5,010 bases of DNA from Sedimentisphaerales bacterium (GCA_016933985.1 JAFGTU010000119.1:1-5010); one strand, 5' to 3'. Counted from the stretch's first letter, positions 1-4,310 are shown. The notes: a model not told the origin generated them from the letters alone. A program made the numbers and translations.

Positions 1-82
1 ACCCGTCCGGCAGACCGTGAAACCCCTGGAACCCCTCCGTGAGAACCTCCATCTCCTTCAGCCAGGATGTGAACTTACCCAC
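1..82 (-). CDS. 5' end of an unrecognised gene, running off the left edge
   Basis: An open frame on the minus strand starts with GTG at 82-80 and continues to the window edge without a stop. It gives 27 residues beginning M-G-K-F-T-S-W-L-K-E-M-E-V-L. The start is chosen because AGGGAG lies 5 bases upstream (93-88) and a sigma70-like promoter (TTGACT, 17 bases, TAGAAT; 141-113) sits at the right distance, giving a leader of roughly 24 bases. An in-frame ATG at 52 is less likely: its AAGGAG touches the start codon with no spacing. The visible residues look like an amphipathic helix and do not identify a family. The gene is transcribed away from darT, so the two share the 83-319 control region. 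The gene call rests on its signals rather than on homology. Confidence 0.6.
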   Translation of the reverse strand, partial: MGKFTSWLKEMEVLTEGFQGFHGLPDG

Positions 83-87
83 CCTGA

Positions 88-93
88 CTCCCT
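88..93 (-). promoter_or_regulatory. Shine-Dalgarno of the left-edge gene
   Basis: AGGGAG on the minus strand lies 5 bases before the GTG at 82. It is the main reason for preferring GTG over the internal ATG at 52. Confidence 0.6.
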
Positions 94-112
94 GAACCCT
101 AAACCTTGCGTT

Positions 113-141
113 ATTCTACCACAGTCAACCCCCCAAGTCAA
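113..141 (-). promoter_or_regulatory. sigma70-type promoter, minus strand
   Basis: On the minus strand the -35 is TTGACT (141-136), the spacer is 17 bases, and the -10 is TAGAAT (118-113). Each hexamer matches consensus at five of six positions. Transcription would start near 106 and read into the left-edge gene. A second TTGACT (128-123) lies inside the spacer, too close to this -10 to act as its -35, so it may be half of a regulator site. This is the best promoter match I found in the window. Confidence 0.65.
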
Positions 142-144
142 CCC
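123..144. repeat. 9-bp direct repeat overlapping the minus-strand promoter
   Basis: AGTCAACCC occurs at 123-131 and again at 136-144, 13 bp start to start. The second copy covers the -35 and the first lies in the spacer. Tandem sites about one helical turn apart over a promoter are typical of a binding site for a dimeric regulator, but no regulator is identified and the repeat could be chance in a C-rich stretch. Confidence 0.4.
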
Positions 145-267
145 GACCGGCATCGCGACACAGCCGACCTGCAATCGCCCCACCTCAGCCGCATTATTCC
201 CGGACTAATCGCCAAACTGCGCTATAAAATTTTCTCGCCCCCCCCGCCTGCTGCCGCGATTTTTCCC

Positions 268-297
268 TTGTTTCCCTTTCCTTACTCGGGCCATAAT
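268..297 (+). promoter_or_regulatory. Weak candidate promoter for darT-darG
   Basis: TTGTTT (268-273) and CATAAT (292-297) are spaced by 18 bases and would start transcription near 304, leaving a leader of about 16 bases before the ATG at 320. Each box matches consensus only partly, so this is a best guess. The -10 coincides with one arm of the inverted repeat at 292-322. Confidence 0.3.
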
Positions 298-322
298 ACC
301 CCGCGTATGCCTGGGAATTATG
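292..322. repeat. 6-bp inverted repeat spanning the candidate -10 and the darT start
   Basis: CATAAT (292-297) is the exact reverse complement of ATTATG (317-322). The arms are 19 bases apart and cover the candidate -10 and the first bases of the darT start codon. Such a place would suit an autorepression operator, which is common in toxin-antitoxin operons. Arms of only six bases can arise by chance. Confidence 0.25.
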
Positions 323-919
323 ATGGAGCGTAAGCAACTACAGGAACTTCACTATATTACGCCGATCTGCAACGTCCCTTCGATCTTGCAGCGCGGCATC
401 CTGTCGCATGCGGGCGTCTCTGGTCTTGAGCACGAATCCGTCGCGATGGCGACTATTCAGGACCGTCGTGCCGGGGTGCGCGTGCCCGGCGGCCGTCCTT
501 TGCACGAGTACGCCAACCTCTACATCTGTGCGCGAAACCCAATGCTCTTCAAGCGACAGGCCCGGCATGCCATGCTTTGCGTTCTTTCCGTGAGTCCCGA
601 TGTCCTCGACCTGGCCGACGTTATCGTCACGGACTCCAACGCGAGCAGTGAGTATGTACGATTTGCGCCCGCCCCGGACGGCCTTCAAATCGTGAATGGT
701 GATCGAACATTCGCCGAGTACTGGACCGACCCCGACCTGATACAACAATGGCGCAAGAAAGCCACCAAATGTGCGGAAGTTCTCGTCCCCGATCGAGTTG
801 CCCCTCGCTTTATCGTTGGAATCTATGTATCATGCGAGCAGGCCAAGAGGCAGGTTGAGGCATTTGGCCCGGCCTTGCCGGTCAGTATTCAACAACACCT
901 GTTCTTCCTGCAAGGATAG
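320..919 (+). CDS. darT: DarT-like DNA ADP-ribosyltransferase toxin
   Basis: The 199-residue product matches the DarT (DUF4433) family in length and in the order of its motifs. The N-terminal block YITPICNVPSILQRGILS (12-29) is the NAD-binding start of the fold. It is followed by DRR (48-50), LHEYANLYICARNPMLF (61-77), the TDSNASSE block (104-111), YW (134-135) and CAEVLVPDRV (151-160). By analogy with studied DarT proteins, R50 and E153 are the likely catalytic arginine and glutamate; this is inferred, not aligned. Members of the family transfer ADP-ribose from NAD+ onto a base in single-stranded DNA, usually thymidine, which blocks replication and acts in phage defence. The start is one of two tandem ATG codons (320, 323) with only a weak GGGA upstream, so translation may be kept low. 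darG follows 6 bases after the stop, as is normal for this pair. The exact DNA target cannot be read from sequence. Confidence 0.93.
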   Translation: MMERKQLQELHYITPICNVPSILQRGILSHAGVSGLEHESVAMATIQDRRAGVRVPGGRPLHEYANLYICARNPMLFKRQARHAMLCVLSVSPDVLDLADVIVTDSNASSEYVRFAPAPDGLQIVNGDRTFAEYWTDPDLIQQWRKKATKCAEVLVPDRVAPRFIVGIYVSCEQAKRQVEAFGPALPVSIQQHLFFLQG

Positions 920-925
920 GCGGAC

Positions 926-2053
926 ATGATTACCGTGTACATCGGCGATATTTTTGAATCTAAAGCACAGACGCTGGTCAACACAGTCAACTGTGTGGGC
1001 GTCATGGGCAAGGGGATTGCGCTGGCGTTCAAGACCCGATTTCCTGACATGTACGACGACTACGTTCGTCGGTGCAAAGACAGCAAAGTCAAGCTTGGTG
1101 AGCCATATCTCTACAAACGTTTGACACCGCCGTGGATTCTCAATTTCCCGACGAAAGACCACTGGCGGTCTGTCTCACATCTTGAGGATATCGTGGCGGG
1201 CTTGGGATATCTTGAGAATCACTACCGCGAATCGGGTATCATTTCGCTGGCCGTTCCTCCTCTGGGCTGCGGTCAGGGCCAGCTTGAATGGCGTGTTGTC
1301 GGCCCCACGTTGTACCGTCATCTGAAAGAGCTCGATATCCAGGTAGACCTGTATGCTCCCTTTGGCACACCGCACGAGGAGTTGAAGCCGGCTTTCCTCG
1401 ATGATACGCGAGAGAATCAGAACGCCGCTTCTCAACAAGGCCCATGCTATCGGGTCACGCCCGCGTGGATCGCGTTGGTCGAAATCCTGTACGAGTTGGA
1501 GAATGAACCTTATCATCGGCCGGTGGGACGAACTACATTCCAGAAGATCGCCTACTTTGCCACCGAATCCGGTATCCCCACCGGGTTGCATTACCGTCGG
1601 GGCAGCTTCGGCCCTTACGCCGTTGATGTCAAACGACACGTGACCGCATTAGTGAACAACGGTCTCATTCGAGAGGAACGGCTGGGCCGTATGTTTGCCG
1701 TTCGCGTCGGGCGAACTTTTGAAGATGCCCGGCGTGCCTATGCAGACATGCTCGACGCCTGGCGGGACAGGCTTGCAAAGATTGCGGACCTGTTCATGCG
1801 GATGGACACGCCTCAGGCTGAGATCGCGGCAACCGTGCATTTTGCCGCCAAAGAGCTCAGGCAGCGCGGCGAGGCCGAAATCAACGAAGTGGACATTCTG
1901 ACTGAAGTCATGGAATGGAAACAGCGGCGTCGGCCGCCGTTGGAGGAAAAAGAGGTCGCCCTAGCGATTCGCAACCTCAATATGCTCAGTTGGATCGGAG
2001 CCAAGGTGAGCGATGACCTGCCCGTGACCGAAGAGGAAGTGCTGAGTGTCTGA
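926..2053 (+). CDS. darG: DarG-like macrodomain antitoxin (DNA ADP-ribosyl glycohydrolase)
   Basis: The 375-residue product has two parts. Residues 1 to about 155 are a macrodomain: GD at 7-8, NTVNCVGVMGKGIALAFK at 19-36 (ADP-ribose loop with N22 and the GKG), NFPTKDHW at 73-80, and PPLGCGQGQLEW at 111-122. K77 in the NFPTK block probably corresponds to the catalytic lysine of characterised DarG. This domain removes ADP-ribose from DNA and so reverses DarT. Residues about 175-375 form the C-terminal domain, which in known DarG binds and blocks DarT. Here it starts with a helical segment, then FQKIAYFATE (205-214), RRGSFGPYA (224-232) and a winged-helix-like stretch. The start at 926 follows AAGGA (912-916), which overlaps the end of darT, and a closer AGGCGGA (918-924). 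Co-transcription with darT is nearly certain. The length fits full DarG, and no truncation or lost motif is visible. Confidence 0.94.
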   Translation: MITVYIGDIFESKAQTLVNTVNCVGVMGKGIALAFKTRFPDMYDDYVRRCKDSKVKLGEPYLYKRLTPPWILNFPTKDHWRSVSHLEDIVAGLGYLENHYRESGIISLAVPPLGCGQGQLEWRVVGPTLYRHLKELDIQVDLYAPFGTPHEELKPAFLDDTRENQNAASQQGPCYRVTPAWIALVEILYELENEPYHRPVGRTTFQKIAYFATESGIPTGLHYRRGSFGPYAVDVKRHVTALVNNGLIREERLGRMFAVRVGRTFEDARRAYADMLDAWRDRLAKIADLFMRMDTPQAEIAATVHFAAKELRQRGEAEINEVDILTEVMEWKQRRRPPLEEKEVALAIRNLNMLSWIGAKVSDDLPVTEEEVLSV

Positions 2054-2117
2054 TGCCATAGATTTGGCCGACAGCTTGATGCCTTGCTAATTTGGATCCT
2101 GAATTGAGTGCTGAGTG
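2038..2117. repeat. 11-bp direct repeat at and after the end of darG
   Basis: AGTGCTGAGTG occurs at 2038-2048, over the last darG codons, and again at 2107-2117, 69 bp further on. Within the interval a second loose repeat starts with TGATGCC at 2051 and 2078, each copy ending in ATTTGG. This may mark a small duplication or an old insertion or recombination junction behind darG. No transposase or clear terminal inverted repeat is present. Confidence 0.4.
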
Positions 2118-2129
2118 CCAGGGGGACCC

Positions 2130-2151
2130 CGATGCTTGGAGGCAAGCATCG
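2130..2151 (+). other. Perfect 8-bp hairpin upstream of the 163-aa gene
   Basis: CGATGCTT (2130-2137) and AAGCATCG (2144-2151) pair perfectly around the six-base loop GGAGGC. No T-run follows on the plus strand, so it is not a standard terminator. The loop shows a free GGAGG, and a six-codon frame (ATG 2155 to TGA 2173) starts 12 bases after it. It could be a leader-RNA element, an mRNA-stability stem or a protein-binding site. Rho-dependent termination of darTG nearby is also possible. Confidence 0.5.
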
Positions 2152-2179
2152 CACATGGCGAATTGCAGACAATGACAGT

Positions 2180-2185
2180 GGGAGG
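2180..2185 (+). promoter_or_regulatory. Shine-Dalgarno that fixes the start of the 163-aa gene
   Basis: GGGAGG lies 7 bases before the ATG at 2193. The other in-frame starts, GTG 2115 and ATG 2172, have no comparable site, so 2193 is the probable start. Confidence 0.7.
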
Positions 2186-2192
2186 CTGCCTC

Positions 2193-2684
2193 ATGTGCGC
2201 AGTAGACGCGAACGATGTTGACCCGGTGGTGGTGGAAATGTGCGCTGAGGTGATCAGAAAGAACCTGGGCACCCTCAATGACTTGCCCCGGGAGCTAGCG
2301 AATACAGTGGCGAACGTCTACTACAGGTCGTTTAAGCTGGGCGGAGATGTCGTTGCTCGGTCGAAAGCTAATCCAAACTGCCTTCCAGCCGGGGCTGCAG
2401 GTGGAGGAAGCATGAGAGAAGTCTTGCTGAATCTCATGCGCGACGTGAGTAGCTGCATCGTTGACTCGGACAGTGTTAGAGGCTTTGTTTATGGTCTGCG
2501 GAGAATAGACAAGAACCAACAGCCGCATCTGTATGCATACACGGTCGAGTTTATTTTGGATTGTCTGAAATATGACATACCAGATGCTGGTGAGAAGAGT
2601 GCCTTGAGACGCCGATTTGAGCGGCACTTCCACAAGGGCAAGGTCAAGGAGATACCCGACCTCATAGACAGGATGGATATCTGA
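2193..2684 (+). CDS. Hypothetical 163-aa protein in the defence cluster
   Basis: I do not recognise a family. With the start at 2193 the product is 163 residues and soluble, with no signal peptide or membrane segment. It has an acidic N-terminus (DANDVDPVVVEM), a glycine-rich turn at 65-72 (PAGAAGGG), a helical middle (74-90), and a basic, helical C-terminus with RRRFERHFHKGKVKE at 139-153 that could touch nucleic acid or an acidic partner. Cysteines at 2, 17, 63, 88 and 124 are scattered and do not form a metal motif. It lies 139 bases after darG on the same strand and 114 bases before the HEPN-like gene. AGA, AGG and ATA codons are more frequent than in darTG or the RNase Z-like gene, which suggests separate acquisition. 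It may be a partner, for example an antitoxin, of the downstream HEPN protein; that is inference from position only. Confidence 0.75.
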   Translation: MCAVDANDVDPVVVEMCAEVIRKNLGTLNDLPRELANTVANVYYRSFKLGGDVVARSKANPNCLPAGAAGGGSMREVLLNLMRDVSSCIVDSDSVRGFVYGLRRIDKNQQPHLYAYTVEFILDCLKYDIPDAGEKSALRRRFERHFHKGKVKEIPDLIDRMDI

Positions 2685-2798
2685 CGGTTGGGAGAGAGGA
2701 GGAGCCAACGAACCGGCAAGGGTTGGCCTTGGCGTGATCGGCCGGGAAGGACTTTCTCGTGTTGCTTGCTGGTCTCCTCCTCCTTGACAGGGCGCGCA
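2685..2798 (+). other. Structured spacer or leader before the HEPN-like gene
   Basis: This 114-base gap has a purine-rich 5' end and a pyrimidine-rich 3' end that are complementary: GAGGAGGAG (2696-2704) pairs exactly with CTCCTCCTC (2774-2782). Inside, GCCAAC (2704-2709) pairs with GTTGGC (2722-2727), and CCGGC (2713-2717) with GCCGG (2741-2745); these two inner pairings exclude each other. The outer stem ends 16 bases before the ATG at 2799. The reading frame stays open upstream of 2799, but the residues it would add have low-complexity Arg/Ser/Cys composition and there is no suitably placed ribosome site, so I treat this stretch as untranslated. Confidence 0.45.
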
Positions 2799-3491
2799 AT
2801 GAAAAACGAAACTGTCCCCATCAATCGATTGGATGCCAAACTCATAGAGTTGGAAAAGAGCCTCTATCTCCTGAAATCGACTCTCGATCTGTACAAGCTG
2901 ATATCGTTGAATGCTCTGGCAATGAGGCGGGCAAAGGCCGGACCTGTTTTCTTTGGCCATTTGCAGTACCTCAGCCTGGAATCCTATGTCCTTGGTATCT
3001 GCAAAGTGTTCGAACAACCGACCACGCGTCGCAAGCATGAGCTTCATTCCTTGTGCGCGGTGGTTGGCGAGGCGGAAAGCTACCCACTGATGTCCGAGCG
3101 CCCTTTGAAAGAGTTTGTGGCCAAGTACGCTTCCACTCATCAATCACACGGCAACGAGCCAAGTTGTGCCTTGGAAGAAGTGCGGCACATTTATCGAGCA
3201 TTCGTCCGACAGCATGCCAAGGAATATGCACGGTTGCAGGGCATGCGTGACAAGGCGATCGCGCACCCTGAGTACTTAGAGACTGCCAAGAGACCGCGAT
3301 CTCTACCAAGTTATGATTTCATGGAGAAGCTGCTGTTCTTTGCCATCGATCTCCATTCAGCCATTTCTCTCGCCTACTTGAACGTACTTGCACATCCTAT
3401 CAGGAAGGAGGGAAAAGTAGCAGGAAGCCTGTGCTCGACACTCCGAAAGCTAGGCATAGATACCGTAAAGACGAAGTACGATGATCAATAG
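2799..3491 (+). CDS. HEPN-domain protein, probably AbiU2-like RNase
   Basis: The 230-residue product looks almost wholly helical. An amphipathic N-terminal helix (11-35, LDAKLIELEKSLYLLKS onward) is followed by GHLQYLSLESYVLGICKVFE (53-72) and a long helix at 126-149 ending in LQGMRDKAIAHPE. In that segment R150 and H156 form R-D-K-x3-H, the R-x4-6-H active-site signature of HEPN ribonucleases. The layout, with an early helix carrying the V-x2-I-C-(K/R)-(V/L)-(F/L) pattern and a late RDKxxAH, resembles the HEPN_AbiU2 family linked to abortive infection. HEPN enzymes of this kind cut RNA as dimers and are often toxins held by a partner. The start is ATG 2799, with AGGG (2789-2792) 6 bases upstream; an earlier frame start at 2688 has no support. 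The gene ends 10 bases from a convergent minus-strand gene. The RNase motif is clear, while the exact family is a judgement by eye. Confidence 0.65.
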   Translation: MKNETVPINRLDAKLIELEKSLYLLKSTLDLYKLISLNALAMRRAKAGPVFFGHLQYLSLESYVLGICKVFEQPTTRRKHELHSLCAVVGEAESYPLMSERPLKEFVAKYASTHQSHGNEPSCALEEVRHIYRAFVRQHAKEYARLQGMRDKAIAHPEYLETAKRPRSLPSYDFMEKLLFFAIDLHSAISLAYLNVLAHPIRKEGKVAGSLCSTLRKLGIDTVKTKYDDQ

Positions 3492-3501
3492 CAGGTGTGT
3501 A

Positions 3502-3702
3502 TCACACAGCCGCCCAATTGACTGGAGTTCCGGGGACATCTATGAGCAAGCCGTTGTCAAGACGGTCGCGGGATTTTTTCGCGGGAATCCCACACATCTT
3601 TTCGGCATAACCTGCTTGAGGGTCGCAGTAGTTGTGGTAGCCAGTTTTTGATCGGACAATCCCGCCACAGGGACGGTTGTGTTGCACGGCCTCATTCAGC
3701 AT
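3502..3702 (-). CDS. Hypothetical 66-aa protein with clustered Cys and His
   Basis: The frame runs from ATG 3702 to TGA 3504-3502. AGGAG (3712-3708) lies 5 bases before the start, a near-ideal ribosome site. The product has H8, C12, H23, C26 and C37 within its first 40 residues (HNRPCGG at 8-14, GYHNYCDPQAGY at 21-32, KMCG at 35-38). This could bind a metal, though the spacing matches no zinc-finger class I know. There is no membrane segment or signal peptide. The C-terminal third (RDRLDNGLLIDVPGTPVNW) reads as ordinary protein. The gene converges on the HEPN-like gene with a 10-base gap and lies 170 bases downstream of the small membrane-protein gene on the same strand, so those two could share a transcript. 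Function unknown. Confidence 0.5.
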   Translation of the reverse strand: MLNEAVQHNRPCGGIVRSKTGYHNYCDPQAGYAEKMCGIPAKKSRDRLDNGLLIDVPGTPVNWAAV

Positions 3703-3707
3703 CTTCT

Positions 3708-3712
3708 CTCCT
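3708..3712 (-). promoter_or_regulatory. Shine-Dalgarno of the 66-aa gene
   Basis: AGGAG on the minus strand is separated from ATG 3702 by the five bases AGAAG. It is the strongest single argument that this small frame is translated. Confidence 0.55.
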
Positions 3713-3718
3713 GCCGGC

Positions 3719-3765
3719 GGGCGGGGAGGAGTGGCAAGCTTGAGGGGCAGGCGGGCAAGCCGGGG
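3719..3765 (+). other. G-rich tract with quadruplex potential
   Basis: The plus strand has five runs of three or four G at 3719-3721, 3723-3726, 3744-3747, 3753-3755 and 3762-3765. It also has a repeated GGCAAGC (3733-3739, 3754-3760) and the palindrome CAAGCTTG (3735-3742). It lies just upstream of the minus-strand 66-aa gene, whose mRNA leader would therefore be C-rich. A G-quadruplex on the non-template side is possible but the loops are uneven. Confidence 0.3.
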
Positions 3766-3769
3766 TCAG

Positions 3770-3796
3770 CCCGTCAGAATGACAATTGACGACGGG
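3770..3796. repeat. Imperfect hairpin between the two minus-strand small genes
   Basis: CCCGTC (3770-3775) pairs with GACGGG (3791-3796) around a 15-base loop that itself contains GTCA/TGAC complementarity. No T-run follows on either strand, so it is not a clear terminator. Confidence 0.25.
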
Positions 3797-3872
3797 TGGC
3801 GGACCAAGACCGCGACACCCGGCCTTGCCTTTTCACCTTCCCCGAAACAATCCAGTGAAGGACGCCTTTTTT

Positions 3873-3971
3873 CTAAAAATATTGTTGTTTGATCTTCACT
3901 CCAATAAACAGAACCAAAGCCACCGCAGCCACACCAATACCCACCCAACCTAGAGTGCTCATTGAAAGCAT
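3873..3971 (-). CDS. 32-aa single-pass membrane protein
   Basis: A 33-codon frame runs from ATG 3971 to TAG 3875-3873. GGGAGG (3983-3978) lies exactly 6 bases before the start. The product has a short polar N-terminus, one hydrophobic segment of about 17 residues (LGWVGIGVAAVALVLFIGV, residues 7-25), and a basic tail, KIKQQYF. The tail predicts an N-out, C-in orientation by the positive-inside rule. This is the usual form of a small inner-membrane protein, such as a subunit stabiliser or a type I toxin-like peptide. An in-frame second ATG (3962) would shorten it by three residues. No family is recognised. A perfect palindrome (4004-4015) lies about 30 bases upstream of the start and could be its operator. 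Confidence 0.7.
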   Translation of the reverse strand: MLSMSTLGWVGIGVAAVALVLFIGVKIKQQYF

Positions 3972-3977
3972 ACTATG

Positions 3978-3983
3978 CCTCCC
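3978..3983 (-). promoter_or_regulatory. Shine-Dalgarno of the small membrane-protein gene
   Basis: GGGAGG on the minus strand with a six-base spacer to ATG 3971. It sets the start of a gene too short to be found by length alone. Confidence 0.7.
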
Positions 3984-4003
3984 TTTCTTTTCCACATATC
4001 AAT

Positions 4004-4015
4004 GACTGTACAGTC
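4004..4015. repeat. Perfect 12-bp palindrome, candidate operator
   Basis: GACTGTACAGTC reads the same on both strands. It lies 33 bases upstream of the small membrane-protein start, where a promoter would be expected, which suits a homodimeric repressor or activator. The CTGT and ACAG half-sites recall the E. coli LexA site, but LexA needs eight bases between them and here there are none. Confidence 0.4.
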
Positions 4016-4101
4016 TGCATAAATCGGGAAAGGCAGAAGGCTGTTTTGCGTATAAGAAGTCCCCGTCTCTTCTCACATCGTCATCCGACATCTTTCACGT
4101 C

Positions 4102-4133
4102 AACCTGTAGCATAGCCACAGGTTATCCTTTTT
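4102..4133 (+). terminator. Terminator-like hairpin with T-run, plus strand
   Basis: AACCTGT (4102-4108) and ACAGGTT (4118-4124) form a perfect 7-bp stem with a 9-base loop, followed by ATCC and five T (4129-4133). The stem is modest in GC and the T-run starts 4 bases late, so it is a weak intrinsic terminator. No plus-strand gene ends just upstream, which raises the possibility of a small RNA or of a backstop for readthrough from the HEPN-like gene. Confidence 0.4.
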
Positions 4134-4186
4134 CTTGCCTGGTCGTCTATGGGGTGTAACCCGACCTGTACCTGAACAGCCGTACC

Positions 4187-4222
4187 TGCCCGGCGAGCCC
4201 GGTCTTTTCGCCGACCTGGGCA
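4187..4222 (+). other. Bulged 10-bp stem-loop
   Basis: TGCCC (4187-4191) pairs with GGGCA (4218-4222) and GGCGA (4192-4196) with TCGCC (4208-4212). This leaves an 11-base loop and a 5-base bulge on the 3' side. No T-run follows. It could be part of a longer folded RNA upstream of the RNase Z-like gene. Confidence 0.3.
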
Positions 4223-4298
4223 AGAGCTGCCATACAAGCCATGGAAGGATTCATTCGGACATGACAATGCTCCGTTGAAAACCTGAGATGGGCCGTAT

Positions 4299-4310
4299 GC
4301 CCGTACGGGC
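4299..4310. repeat. Perfect 12-bp GC palindrome
   Basis: GCCCGTACGGGC is fully self-complementary. Its 3' side ACGGGCG (4305-4311) recurs as ACGGGCG at 4321-4327. It sits 175 bases before the RNase Z-like gene. It could be a regulator site, but GC-rich palindromes also arise in genomes of this composition. Confidence 0.3.

Larger units (their letters stand above)
83..319. other. Divergent C-rich control region between the left-edge gene and darT
   Basis: No convincing gene lies here. The plus strand is strongly C-rich and G-poor, with a run of eight C at 238-245 just after an AT-rich patch (TATAAAATTTT, 223-233). Short plus-strand frames exist (for example from 17 and 106), but they have no ribosome site and a proline-rich composition explained by the C bias. 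The region holds the minus-strand promoter at 113-141 and a weaker candidate plus-strand promoter at 268-297. Confidence 0.6.

Noticed and set aside
2115..2192. Longer version of the 163-aa protein, from GTG 2115 or ATG 2172
   Set aside because: Neither start has a ribosome site, and the GTG version would translate through the hairpin at 2130-2151. GGGAGG seven bases before ATG 2193 is far better.
2688..2798. N-terminal extension of the HEPN-like protein
   Set aside because: The added residues are Arg/Ser/Cys-rich and low in complexity, and the frame covers the complementary leader blocks. The helical domain begins right after ATG 2799.
2295..3143. Long minus-strand frame of 282 codons
   Set aside because: It is antisense to the 163-aa and HEPN-like genes, runs across their intergenic gap, and has no ribosome site or recognisable motif.
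3496..3508. TGTGT-ATC-ACACA hairpin between the convergent genes
   Set aside because: A 5-bp stem with a 3-base loop and no T-run is too weak to be called a terminator, and it does not match a CRP site in spacing.
3570..3600. GGGATT/AATCCC stem with T-rich sequence, possible terminator of the HEPN-like gene
   Set aside because: It lies within the minus-strand 66-aa frame, the loop rather than the tail holds the T-run, and the 3' tail is only CTTTTC. It could act weakly, but I do not call it.
3828..3872. Possible plus-strand terminator ending in six T
   Set aside because: The stem CCTTC/GAAGG is only five pairs with a 16-base loop and is separated from the T-run by five bases. No gene ends just upstream.
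3962..4159. Plus-strand frame of 65 codons
   Set aside because: It starts inside the antisense of the small membrane gene, has no ribosome site, and reads through the terminator-like hairpin.
4168..4188. Repeated GTACCTG, considered as a CRISPR or tandem array
   Set aside because: There are only two short copies 14 bases apart and no further regular units.
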